From positions 1-9,443 of the forward strand of contig CALFMR010000197.1 in NCBI GenBank assembly GCA_937880585.1: a DNA stretch of 9,443 nucleotides, written 5' to 3'. A model generated the notes under the pieces. That model saw only the letters and a program-made list of their open reading frames with translations, was not told where the DNA came from and ran no database searches. This DNA comes from an uncultured Acidobacteriota bacterium (GTDB lineage Bacteria; Acidobacteriota; Vicinamibacteria; Vicinamibacterales; SCN-69-37). Of this stretch, positions 1-6,196 are shown piece after piece. Positions within the stretch are counted from its first letter, which is position 1. Each line of letters begins with the position of its first letter. Both the position numbers and the translations under genes were made by a program.

Positions 1-162
1 TTCTCGGCCGTGTTGATGATCGTCGGCTTCCAGATCGTGCTGATCGGCCTGGTCGCCGACATTCTCTCGGGCACGCGGAAACTGCTCGAGGACGTGCTGT
101 ATCGGGTTCGCGGCATGGAGCTCGACCGCCGCGCCGCCGAGCGCGAGGAGTCGCACCGCTGA
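1..162 (+). CDS. C-terminal tail of a membrane-tethered protein, probably a GT2 glycosyltransferase (partial, 5' end outside window)
   Basis: Frame 1 is open from the first base to a TGA at 160-162, giving 53 residues with no start in the window. The tail begins with a hydrophobic segment (residues 1-22, containing QIVLIGLVADIL). A charged, probably amphipathic cytoplasmic stretch follows, with RKLLEDVLYRVR at 26-37 and an acidic/basic end. Hydrophobic helix plus GLVAD/RKLLE-type tail is how many bacterial GT2 enzymes of the polyprenyl-phosphate-sugar (GtrB/DPM-like) group end. The helix aligns, with one gap, to the last helix of the next gene, a GT2, which supports a tandem GT2 pair. The stop overlaps the next start in TGATG. 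The family call rests only on this tail, and another two-helix membrane protein is possible. Confidence 0.6.
   Translation, partial: FSAVLMIVGFQIVLIGLVADILSGTRKLLEDVLYRVRGMELDRRAAEREESHR
145..150 (+). promoter_or_regulatory. Ribosome binding site for the GT2 gene at 162
   Basis: GAGGAG lies inside the end of the preceding gene, 11 nt before ATG 162. It is one of only two clear Shine-Dalgarno sequences in the window and supports this start, which overlaps the upstream stop codon. Confidence 0.5.
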
Positions 163-1022
163 TGGCCGCGCCGGGCGACGTGTCGGTGCTCATTCCGGCC
201 ATGAACGAGGCAGCCGCCATCGGCGGCGTCGTGCGCGATCTGCTCGCGGCGGCGCCGTGGCGCGAAGTCCTGGTCATCGATGACGGATCGACCGATGCGA
301 CCGGCGCGGAGGCAGAAGCCGCTGGCGCGCGCGTCATCCGGCATCCGTACAACAAAGGCAACGGCGCGGCGGTCAAGAGCGGCATCCGCGCGGCCACCGG
401 CGACTACATCCTGATCGTGGACGGCGACGGCCAGCACAAGCCGTCGGACGCGGTCCGTCTGACGAGCCGTCTCGGCGAATACGATCTCGTCGTCGGCGCG
501 CGGTCGAGCGCGACGCAGGCTGGCTTCGTGCGGCGGCTCGGCAACGGCGCGCTGAACGGTCTCGCGTCATTTCTCACCGAGCGCCCGGTGCCGGACCTGA
601 CGTCAGGTTTCCGCGCGGCGCGCCGCACGTGCCTCCTCGAGTTCATCGGTCTGCTCCCCAATGGCTTCTCGACGCCCACGACGACGACGATGTGTTTCAT
701 CAAGGCGGGGTACAACGTCGCGTTCGAGCCAGTCGAGGCGCGCGCGCGCGTCGGGACGTCGAAGATCCGGCTCTCGCGTGACGGACCCAAGTTCCTGCTC
801 ATCATGCTCCGCGTGATGACCATCTTCAGTCCGCTGCGCGTGTTCCTACCCGTCGCCGCGGCGTCGTTCCTCGTCGGCGCGGGCTACGCGGTCTGGACCG
901 TCGTCACCCAGCGGCACATCACCAACTCGTCGGTGCTGCTCGTCATGTCGTCGATCGTGATTCTGCTCGTCGGCCTCGTGTCCGAGCAGGTCTCGGCGCT
1001 GCGGTTCGATGGGCGCCGATGA
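162..1022 (+). CDS. GT2 glycosyltransferase with two C-terminal membrane helices (polyprenyl-phosphate sugar synthase type)
   Basis: The 286-residue protein opens with a GT-A/GT2 domain: VSVLIPAMNE (7-16), IDDGSTD (39-45), a nucleotide-binding region NKGNGAAVKSG (64-74), and the metal-binding DxD in DGDGQH (87-92, D87 and D89). LTSGFRAARR (146-155) and GTSKIRL (198-204) are typical of DPM1/GtrB-like members. Two hydrophobic helices follow (about 224-248 and 256-278), so the catalytic domain should sit at the cytoplasmic membrane face. In known relatives the reaction is transfer of a sugar from NDP- or GDP-sugar to a polyprenyl phosphate; the sugar cannot be read from the sequence. The gene overlaps the previous stop by 1 nt and the next gene, a GT-C transferase, by 14 nt. 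That pairing suggests its lipid-linked product feeds the neighbour (inference). Confidence 0.88.
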   Translation: MAAPGDVSVLIPAMNEAAAIGGVVRDLLAAAPWREVLVIDDGSTDATGAEAEAAGARVIRHPYNKGNGAAVKSGIRAATGDYILIVDGDGQHKPSDAVRLTSRLGEYDLVVGARSSATQAGFVRRLGNGALNGLASFLTERPVPDLTSGFRAARRTCLLEFIGLLPNGFSTPTTTTMCFIKAGYNVAFEPVEARARVGTSKIRLSRDGPKFLLIMLRVMTIFSPLRVFLPVAAASFLVGAGYAVWTVVTQRHITNSSVLLVMSSIVILLVGLVSEQVSALRFDGRR

Positions 1023-2364
1023 TCGTCCGCTCGCCGCGTCCGGACCCGACTCGCGCGCGGCCGTTTCCGGGCCGCGAGCGACGCGCCGTTGGCTCGCGGT
1101 CGCCGTCGTCGTCGGTCTCGCGCTGCGGCTCGCCTTCTCGCTCGTCTACTGGGTCGGCCAGCCGCTGACGCGCGACGAGCGCGAATATCTCTCGCTCGCG
1201 CGCAGCCTCGCCGCCGGCCGCGGCTTCGTCTACGACGCCGTCGTCCTCGACAGCCCGGTGCAGCCGTTCGGCCGATCGCCGGGCTACCCGGCGTTCCTCG
1301 CGATCGTCGGCGGCGGTCACAGCGTCACGACCTCCGTCCCTGCAGCCGTCAAGATCGCGCAGAGCGTCGTGGGTGCCATCGGCGTGCTGTTCATCGGCCT
1401 CATCGCCGGACGCGTCGCGGGCCGACGCGCGGGCATCGCGGCCGCGTTCCTGGCCGCGATCTATCCGCCGCTGGTCTGGCTGCCGAGCTACGCCTTCAGC
1501 GAGGCGCTCTTCTGGCCGCTGGGACTTTTCATCATCCTGTTGATCGATCGTCTCGCCGGTCGACCATCGATCGCGCATGCGCTGATCTCGGGCCTCGTCA
1601 TTGGCGCGGGCATCCTCGTTCGCGGTGCGCTGACGCTCGTGGTTCCGCTCGTCATGCTGTGGTTGGCCGTGGCGGGCGTAAGACGTGCGGCGTCCGGACA
1701 CGCACGGGCGCCGATATCCGGGCGGGCACAGGGGCCCGCCGCCGCATCGTTTGTGCCTGGCGTGATTGCGGCGATCGTGCTGGCGGTTGGCGTCGCGATC
1801 GTGCTCGTGCCGTGGGGCCTGCGCAACTACGTGCGCGACGGGCGATTCGTCCTCGTCGCGTCGGAAGGCGGCGTCACGTTCTGGACGGGCAACAACGCCC
1901 TCGCGCGTGGTGAAGGCGACATGGCGGCCAATCCCGACATCAAGCGCGCCAGCCAGGCGTTGCACGCGGCGCATCCGACGCTGACCGAAGATCAGATGGA
2001 GCCGATCTACTATCAGGAAGCGTTCGCCTGGATCAGGACGCACCCGGCCGACTGGCTTCGGCTCGAGGCGCGGAAACTCTTTTATCTCGTGGTGCCCATC
2101 GGACCGTCCTACACGCTGCACTCGTCGCGATATCGCGTCGCCTCGGTCGCGTCGTACGGGCTGCTGCTGCCGTTTGCCATCGCGGGACTCGTCATCGGCG
2201 GCCGACGCTGGTCCGCGACGCCCGGGACATGGCTGATGCTCGCCGCGGCGGTCGCGATGTGTCTGGTGTTCTTTCCCCAGGAACGCTTCCGGCTGCCCGT
2301 GATCGATCCGGTCCTCATCCTCTTTGCGGGCGCGGCGGTCGGACGCCTGGGAGCGCGCTCGTGA
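1009..2364 (+). CDS. GT39/ArnT-like polytopic membrane glycosyltransferase (GT-C fold)
   Basis: The protein has 451 residues and roughly nine to eleven hydrophobic helices, starting about residue 27 after a hydrophilic N-terminus. The first long loop carries TRDEREY (54-60), matching the acidic D/E pair that GT39/ArnT/PMT-type GT-C enzymes use in catalysis. RSPGYPAFLA (89-98), the WGLRNYVRDGRF region (269-280), the GNNALARG stretch (294-301) and the near-terminal ERFRLP (425-430) are typical of bacterial members. Family enzymes use polyprenyl-phosphate-linked sugars as donors and act on the extracytoplasmic side. Start ATG 1009 lies inside the upstream GT2 gene, giving a 14-nt overlap; no strong Shine-Dalgarno sequence precedes it, consistent with coupling. 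The stop overlaps the next GTG start in GTGA. Acceptor and sugar are unknown. Confidence 0.85.
   Translation: MGADDRPLAASGPDSRAAVSGPRATRRWLAVAVVVGLALRLAFSLVYWVGQPLTRDEREYLSLARSLAAGRGFVYDAVVLDSPVQPFGRSPGYPAFLAIVGGGHSVTTSVPAAVKIAQSVVGAIGVLFIGLIAGRVAGRRAGIAAAFLAAIYPPLVWLPSYAFSEALFWPLGLFIILLIDRLAGRPSIAHALISGLVIGAGILVRGALTLVVPLVMLWLAVAGVRRAASGHARAPISGRAQGPAAASFVPGVIAAIVLAVGVAIVLVPWGLRNYVRDGRFVLVASEGGVTFWTGNNALARGEGDMAANPDIKRASQALHAAHPTLTEDQMEPIYYQEAFAWIRTHPADWLRLEARKLFYLVVPIGPSYTLHSSRYRVASVASYGLLLPFAIAGLVIGGRRWSATPGTWLMLAAAVAMCLVFFPQERFRLPVIDPVLILFAGAAVGRLGARS
2349..2353 (+). promoter_or_regulatory. Ribosome binding site supporting the GTG start at 2361
   Basis: GGGAG is placed 7 nt before GTG 2361, inside the last codons of the upstream gene. 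It decides the start of the DPM1-like gene: the reading frame stays open upstream to ATG 2229, but the protein homologous to DPM1 begins only at this GTG (residues NALVVLPTYNE). Confidence 0.55.
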
Positions 2365-3083
2365 ACGCGCTCGTCGTCCTGCCGACCTACAACGAGCGGC
2401 CGAATCTCGAGCGTGTGGCCGCCGGGATCCTGGCCCACGACTTCGCGTCGCTGCTCGTCGTCGACGACCAGTCGCCCGACGGAACGGGCGCGATCGCCGA
2501 CGCGCTGGCGGAACAGACGAACGGCCGCGTCCGAGTGTTGCACCGCACCGGTGCGCGCGGACTGGGGTTGGCGTACGTCGACGGCCTGACGCACGCGATC
2601 GCATCTGGAGCCGACGCCATCATCCAGATGGACGCCGACCTGTCGCACGATCCCAAGTACCTGCCGGATCTCGTCGGCGCGCTCGATCAGCACGATCTCG
2701 TCATCGGATCGCGCTACCTCCACGGCGTGAGCGTCGTGAACTGGCCGCTGCACCGCATCGCGCTGAGTGCGTTCGCCAACCGCTACATCCGCACGGTGAC
2801 CGGCCTTTCGACGCACGACTGCACCAGCGGCTTCCGCGCGTGGCGCCGCGACGCGCTCGCCCGTCAACCGCTGCACGCGGTGCGTGCCGGCGGCTACGCG
2901 TTTCTCACCGAGATGCTGTACGGCGCCGCGAAGACGGGATGCCGCATTGGCGAAGTGCCGATCGTCTTCGTCGAGCGCCAGGAGGGTTACTCGAAGGTCT
3001 CGTCGCGCGTGCTCGGCGAGTCGCTCGTCACGCCCTGGCGTCTCGTGCTCTCACGCGGCCGAGTGACGTCCCCGCGCGGCTGA
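2361..3083 (+). CDS. DPM1-like polyprenol-phosphate mannosyltransferase (GT2)
   Basis: The protein has 240 residues from GTG 2361. It follows the DPM1/Ppm1 pattern closely: VLPTYNE (6-12), VDDQSPDGTG (34-43), GLGLAYVDG (67-75), MDADLSHDP (90-98), GSRYLHG (116-122), DCTSGFRAWRR (153-163) and EGYSKVS (208-214). Family members transfer mannose, or sometimes another hexose, from GDP-sugar to dolichyl or polyprenyl phosphate at the cytoplasmic membrane face; D91 and D93 should bind the metal. There is no C-terminal membrane segment, so this is the soluble catalytic form. The start is chosen from the GTGA overlap with the upstream GT-C gene, the GGGAG Shine-Dalgarno sequence and the fit of the N-terminus to the family. 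Upstream in-frame ATG 2229 would add 44 residues that are only an out-of-frame reading of the GT-C gene. Mannose is the most likely sugar but not proven. Confidence 0.88.
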   Translation: MNALVVLPTYNERPNLERVAAGILAHDFASLLVVDDQSPDGTGAIADALAEQTNGRVRVLHRTGARGLGLAYVDGLTHAIASGADAIIQMDADLSHDPKYLPDLVGALDQHDLVIGSRYLHGVSVVNWPLHRIALSAFANRYIRTVTGLSTHDCTSGFRAWRRDALARQPLHAVRAGGYAFLTEMLYGAAKTGCRIGEVPIVFVERQEGYSKVSSRVLGESLVTPWRLVLSRGRVTSPRG

Positions 3084-3085
3084 CG

Positions 3086-4312
3086 ATGCGCCACGTCGTC
3101 GTCATGATCGCGAGCTCGTATCCGCGCTTTCCCGGCGATGGCATCGGCAGCTTCATGGAGCCGATCGCGAAGGGCGTCGCCGCGCGCGGACACGACGTGC
3201 ACCTGGTCGCGCCGTGGCATCCGGCCATCACGCGTGGGCGCGTCGAGGACGGCGTCTTCTTCCATTTCTACAAGTACGCGCCCGTCGCCGCACTGAACGT
3301 GTTCGGCTATGCGTCGGGCCTGCGCGCGGACACCGCGCTCAAGGCACAAACCTGGATGGCGGCGCCGGCCGCGCTCGCCGCCGGCTGGTACAAGGCCTGG
3401 CGCGTCGCGTCGAAGCGCGGCGCCACGGTCGTGCACGGTCACTGGGTCGTGCCCGGCGGCGTCACCGCCGTGACGTCCGCGGGACGCCGACCGGTCGTCA
3501 TCAGCCTGCACGGGTCGGATGTGTACGTCGCCGAGAAGAACCGGACCGCCGGCCGCGCCGCGCGCTTTGCGTTCGACCGCGCCGGATGGGTGACGGCGTG
3601 CAGCGACGACCTGCGGCATCGCGCGCTCGCCCTCGGCGCCCGCGAGGACCGCAGCGAGACGCTGCCGTATGGCGTTGACAGCGTACGCTTCGCGCCGAAC
3701 GCGGCCGCGCGCGCGGCCGTTCGCCGCGAGCTCGGCATCGATCGCGGACCGCTCGTCGTCACGGCCGGACGGCTCGTGCGCAAGAAGGGCTTCGAGTACC
3801 TCATCGACGCCGCGCGCCAGCTTGCCGCGGACTTCCCTGGCCTGCGCGTCGTCATCGCCGGTGAAGGCGACCTGCGGAATGAGCTCGCCGCGCGCGCCGC
3901 TGGACTTCCGGCCGTCACGCTCGTCGGCAACCGATCGCAGGACGACATCGCACGCCTCGCGGCCGCCGCCGACGTCATCGCCGTGCCGTCCGTTCACGAC
4001 GAAGCCGGCAACGTCGACGGGCTCCCGAACTTCGCGCTCGAGGCGGTCGCGAGCGGCACGCCGGTGGTCGCGACGACGGCGGGCGGTTTGCCGCAGCTCA
4101 TCGAGGACGGCGTGACGGGCCGGCTGGTTCCCGAACGAGACGCTGCGGCGCTCGCCGGCGCCATCCGCGAGCTCGCGTCGCATCCCGACGCCGCGCATGA
4201 GATCGGCGCCGCCGGGCGGACACGTGTCATCCGCGATTTCGGATGGCCGCGCGTGGCCGAGCGGCTCGAGGCGATCTACACCGACGTCGTCGATCGAGGC
4301 GGCCGCCGGTAG
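3086..4312 (+). CDS. GT4 family glycosyltransferase (GT-B fold)
   Basis: The protein has 408 residues. The N-terminal Rossmann domain starts VVVMIASSYPRFPGD (4-18), with GHDVHLVAPW (35-44), the glycine/histidine motifs HGHW (117-120) and LHGSDVY (141-147), then SDDL (173-176) and YGVD (195-198). The C-terminal donor-binding domain has AGRLVRKKGFEYL (227-239), VIAGEGDL (256-263), and DGLPNFALEAVASGTPVV (311-328), the place of the GT4 EX7E motif; here the first acid is Asp311 and the second Glu319. GT4 enzymes transfer sugars from NDP-sugars with retention, so a cytoplasmic role in growing a lipid-linked or capsular glycan is likely (inference). ATG 3086 lies 2 nt after the upstream stop. The frame is open further upstream, but that part only shadows the DPM1-like gene. 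No secretion signal is seen, and the sugar specificity is not readable. Confidence 0.9.
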   Translation: MRHVVVMIASSYPRFPGDGIGSFMEPIAKGVAARGHDVHLVAPWHPAITRGRVEDGVFFHFYKYAPVAALNVFGYASGLRADTALKAQTWMAAPAALAAGWYKAWRVASKRGATVVHGHWVVPGGVTAVTSAGRRPVVISLHGSDVYVAEKNRTAGRAARFAFDRAGWVTACSDDLRHRALALGAREDRSETLPYGVDSVRFAPNAAARAAVRRELGIDRGPLVVTAGRLVRKKGFEYLIDAARQLAADFPGLRVVIAGEGDLRNELAARAAGLPAVTLVGNRSQDDIARLAAAADVIAVPSVHDEAGNVDGLPNFALEAVASGTPVVATTAGGLPQLIEDGVTGRLVPERDAAALAGAIRELASHPDAAHEIGAAGRTRVIRDFGWPRVAERLEAIYTDVVDRGGRR

Positions 4313-4328
4313 CCGCATCCGCCTCGAT
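4293..4328. repeat. Perfect 10-bp inverted repeat across the stop codon of the GT4 gene
   Basis: ATCGAGGCGG at 4293-4302 pairs exactly with CCGCCTCGAT at 4319-4328 across a 16-nt loop that contains the TAG stop (4310-4312). A self-complementary GGCGGCCGCC (4298-4307) overlaps the left arm and offers an alternative fold. There is no T-tract after the right arm, so a classical intrinsic terminator is not supported. It sits at the left edge of the only real intergenic gap (4313-4391) and could be an RNA hairpin for attenuation, stability or factor-dependent termination, or chance in GC-rich DNA. Confidence 0.5.
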
Positions 4329-4391
4329 GTCAGCGCGCGCGCCTCGGCCTTGTCGGAAGCTGCCGGGGAGTGTTAGCGTGAGCCGCCCGCC

Positions 4392-5171
4392 ATGGCCAGC
4401 GATCCGCACCAATCGCCACCCGGATTGACGGTCTTCTTTCCCGCGTACAACGACAGCGGGACGATCGCCAGCCTCGTCATCACCGCGCACCGCGCGGCGG
4501 CCACGCTCACGCGCGACTTCGAGATCCTCGTCATCGACGACGGCAGCGCGGATGGCACGGGGGAGATCGCCGACGAGCTGGCGCGGACGTATCCCGAAGT
4601 CCGCGTCATCCATCACGGCCGCAACCGCGGCTACGGCGGCGCGCTGCGCACGGGCTTCGCCGAGGCGCGCAAGGACGTCATCTTCTACACGGACGGCGAC
4701 GCGCAGTACGATCCATCGGAAATGACGCTGCTCTGGCCGCACCTCACGGCCGACGTGGATCTCGTCAACGGCTACAAGATCAGCCGGTCCGATCCGCTGC
4801 ACCGCATCATCATCGGGCGCCTGTATCATCACACCGTGAAGCTGCTCTTCGGCTTTCCGGTGCGCGACGTGGACTGCGATTTCCGGCTGATGCGGCGGTC
4901 GATCTTCGACCGCGTCCGGCTCGAGCGCAACAGCGGCGTCATCTGCCTCGAGATGATGAAGAAGATCCACGACGCGGGCTTCCGCATCGCCGAAGTGCCG
5001 GTGCACCACTACCATCGCGCGTTCGGACGATCGCAGTTCTTCAACGTCCGGCGGCTCGTGCGGACGGCGATCGACGTCTCGAAGCTGTGGGTCGAGCTCG
5101 TCGTGCTCGGGCGGCACCGGCGCGCCGCGGCGGCCGTCGCCGGATCCGAACCGGGCCGCGAACCGTCATGA
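4392..5171 (+). CDS. Soluble GT2 glycosyltransferase, DPM/ArnC-like catalytic domain
   Basis: The protein has 259 residues in a single GT2 domain: LTVFFPAYNDSGTI (12-25), VIDDGSADGTG (47-57), NRGYGGALRTG (78-88), metal-binding DGDAQYD (101-107, D101 and D103), VDCDFRLMRR (160-169) and HYHRAFGRSQFF (206-217). No convincing C-terminal membrane helices follow; the tail after about residue 240 is Arg/Ala-rich and low in complexity. Members of this group usually make polyprenyl-phosphate-linked sugars. ATG 4392 is the only ATG between an in-frame TAG at 4374-4376 and the conserved domain; a GGGGAG at 4365-4370 is too distant to be a normal ribosome binding site. The gene opens the second block after a 79-nt gap and overlaps the next gene (SDR) by 4 nt (ATGA). 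It may use the sugar made by the following SDR and aminotransferase (inference). Confidence 0.87.
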   Translation: MASDPHQSPPGLTVFFPAYNDSGTIASLVITAHRAAATLTRDFEILVIDDGSADGTGEIADELARTYPEVRVIHHGRNRGYGGALRTGFAEARKDVIFYTDGDAQYDPSEMTLLWPHLTADVDLVNGYKISRSDPLHRIIIGRLYHHTVKLLFGFPVRDVDCDFRLMRRSIFDRVRLERNSGVICLEMMKKIHDAGFRIAEVPVHHYHRAFGRSQFFNVRRLVRTAIDVSKLWVELVVLGRHRRAAAAVAGSEPGREPS

Positions 5172-6196
5172 CTGCCGACTACCGCGACTTCTACCGCGGC
5201 CGTCGTGTGCTCATCACCGGCGGCCTCGGCTTCATCGGGTCGAACCTCGCGCACACGCTCGTCGATCTCGGCGCCGACGTGCTCATCGTCGATTCGCTGC
5301 TGCAGGACTACGGCGGCAACCTCTTCAACGTCGCGGACGTCGAAAACCGGCTGCGCGTGAACATCGCCGACATCCGGCAGGGCACGACGATGCACTACCT
5401 CGTGGGCGGACGCGAGGTGATCTTCAACCTGGCCGGGCAGGTCAGCCATCTCGACAGCATGCGCGACCCGCACACCGATCTCGAGATCAACTGCCGCAGC
5501 CAGCTCACCCTGCTCGAAGCGTGCCGCCAGTACAACCCGACGACCAAAGTCGTCTTCGCCGGCACGCGGCAGGTCTACGGGCGGCCCGATCGATTGCCGG
5601 TCGACGAGACGCACCTCGTGCGGCCAACCGACATCAACGGCATCAACAAGGCCGCGGGCGAGAACTATCACCTGGTCTACAACAACGTCTACGGCGTCCG
5701 CGCCTGCTCGCTGCGGCTGACGAACGTCTATGGCCCCCGTCAGCTCATCCGCCACAACCGCCAGGGCTTCATCGGCTGGTTCGTTCGCCTCGCGCTCGAG
5801 GGCCGCGAGATCCAGGTCTACGGCGACGGGTCGCAGGTGCGCGACTTCGTCTACGTCGACGATGCGGCCGACGCCTTCCTGCGGGCGGGCGCGAGCGATG
5901 CGTGCAACGGCGAGGTGTTCAACGTCGGCGGCGACGAGCCCATCGCGCACCGCGATCTCGTGCGGCTGCTCATCGAGGAAGCCGGCCGCGGCTCGGTGCG
6001 CTTCATTCCGTGGCCCGACGACCAGCGGCGCATCGACATCGGATCGTTCTATTCGGACTCGTCCAAGTTTTCCGCCGCGACCGGCTGGCGGCCGGCGGTG
6101 AACTTGCGCGAAGGCTTCCGCCGCACGTTCGCCTACTATCGTCAGTATTTCGATCGGTACGTCGACGATCCGGCCCACGCTCCGCAGCCGGCATGA
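5168..6196 (+). CDS. Extended SDR, NAD-dependent epimerase/dehydratase-like, with Asn in place of the catalytic Tyr
   Basis: The protein has 342 residues. The Rossmann NAD(P)-binding motif is TGGLGFIG (17-24), followed by the acidic VDSLL (41-45), FNLAGQVSH (86-94), and GTRQVYG (132-138), where Thr133 fits the catalytic Ser/Thr position. The usual YxxxK reads NGINK (157-161): Lys161 is kept but Asn157 replaces Tyr. The substrate-binding half has RLTNVYGPRQ (183-192), the HNRQGFIGWF stretch (196-205), GDGSQVRDFVYVDD (219-232) and FNVGG (251-255), as in nucleotide-sugar epimerases and dehydratases. No frameshift or stop disturbs the gene, so it looks maintained. ATG 5168 overlaps the upstream GT2 stop (ATGA) and the stop overlaps the aminotransferase start (ATGA). 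A role on an NDP-sugar before transamination is inferred. The exact reaction (epimerase, dehydratase, decarboxylase or non-catalytic) cannot be assigned. Confidence 0.88.
   Translation: MTADYRDFYRGRRVLITGGLGFIGSNLAHTLVDLGADVLIVDSLLQDYGGNLFNVADVENRLRVNIADIRQGTTMHYLVGGREVIFNLAGQVSHLDSMRDPHTDLEINCRSQLTLLEACRQYNPTTKVVFAGTRQVYGRPDRLPVDETHLVRPTDINGINKAAGENYHLVYNNVYGVRACSLRLTNVYGPRQLIRHNRQGFIGWFVRLALEGREIQVYGDGSQVRDFVYVDDAADAFLRAGASDACNGEVFNVGGDEPIAHRDLVRLLIEEAGRGSVRFIPWPDDQRRIDIGSFYSDSSKFSAATGWRPAVNLREGFRRTFAYYRQYFDRYVDDPAHAPQPA

Noticed and set aside
2229..2360. ATG 2229 as start of the DPM1-like gene
   Set aside because: The extra 44 residues overlap the GT-C gene and do not fit the family. GTG 2361 has a Shine-Dalgarno sequence and a GTGA overlap.
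943..2604. 553-codon minus-strand open frame (and similar ones at 2987-4318, 5009-6178 and 6142-7218)
   Set aside because: Each is fully covered by a convincing plus-strand enzyme gene, and each is rich in Arg and acidic residues with no recognisable domain.
2324..3085. Upstream extension of the GT4 reading frame (254 extra codons)
   Set aside because: This part is an out-of-frame reading of the DPM1-like gene, full of Arg. The GT4 fold starts at ATG 3086.
3702..3719. 18-nt perfect palindrome built on a CGCGCG core (similar GC-alternating tracts near 738-750 and 8878-8891)
   Set aside because: All lie inside coding sequence and encode Ala/Arg-rich stretches. Such runs are expected in GC-rich genes and show no link to a regulatory position.
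4350..4378. Possible promoter TTGTCG - 17 nt - TTAGCG before the gene at 4392
   Set aside because: The spacing is right but both hexamers match consensus poorly, and the host sigma-factor preferences are unknown. Not strong enough to annotate.
5521..6192. Upstream extension of the aminotransferase frame (224 extra codons)
   Set aside because: It is a shadow of the SDR gene; the family N-terminus begins at ATG 6193.
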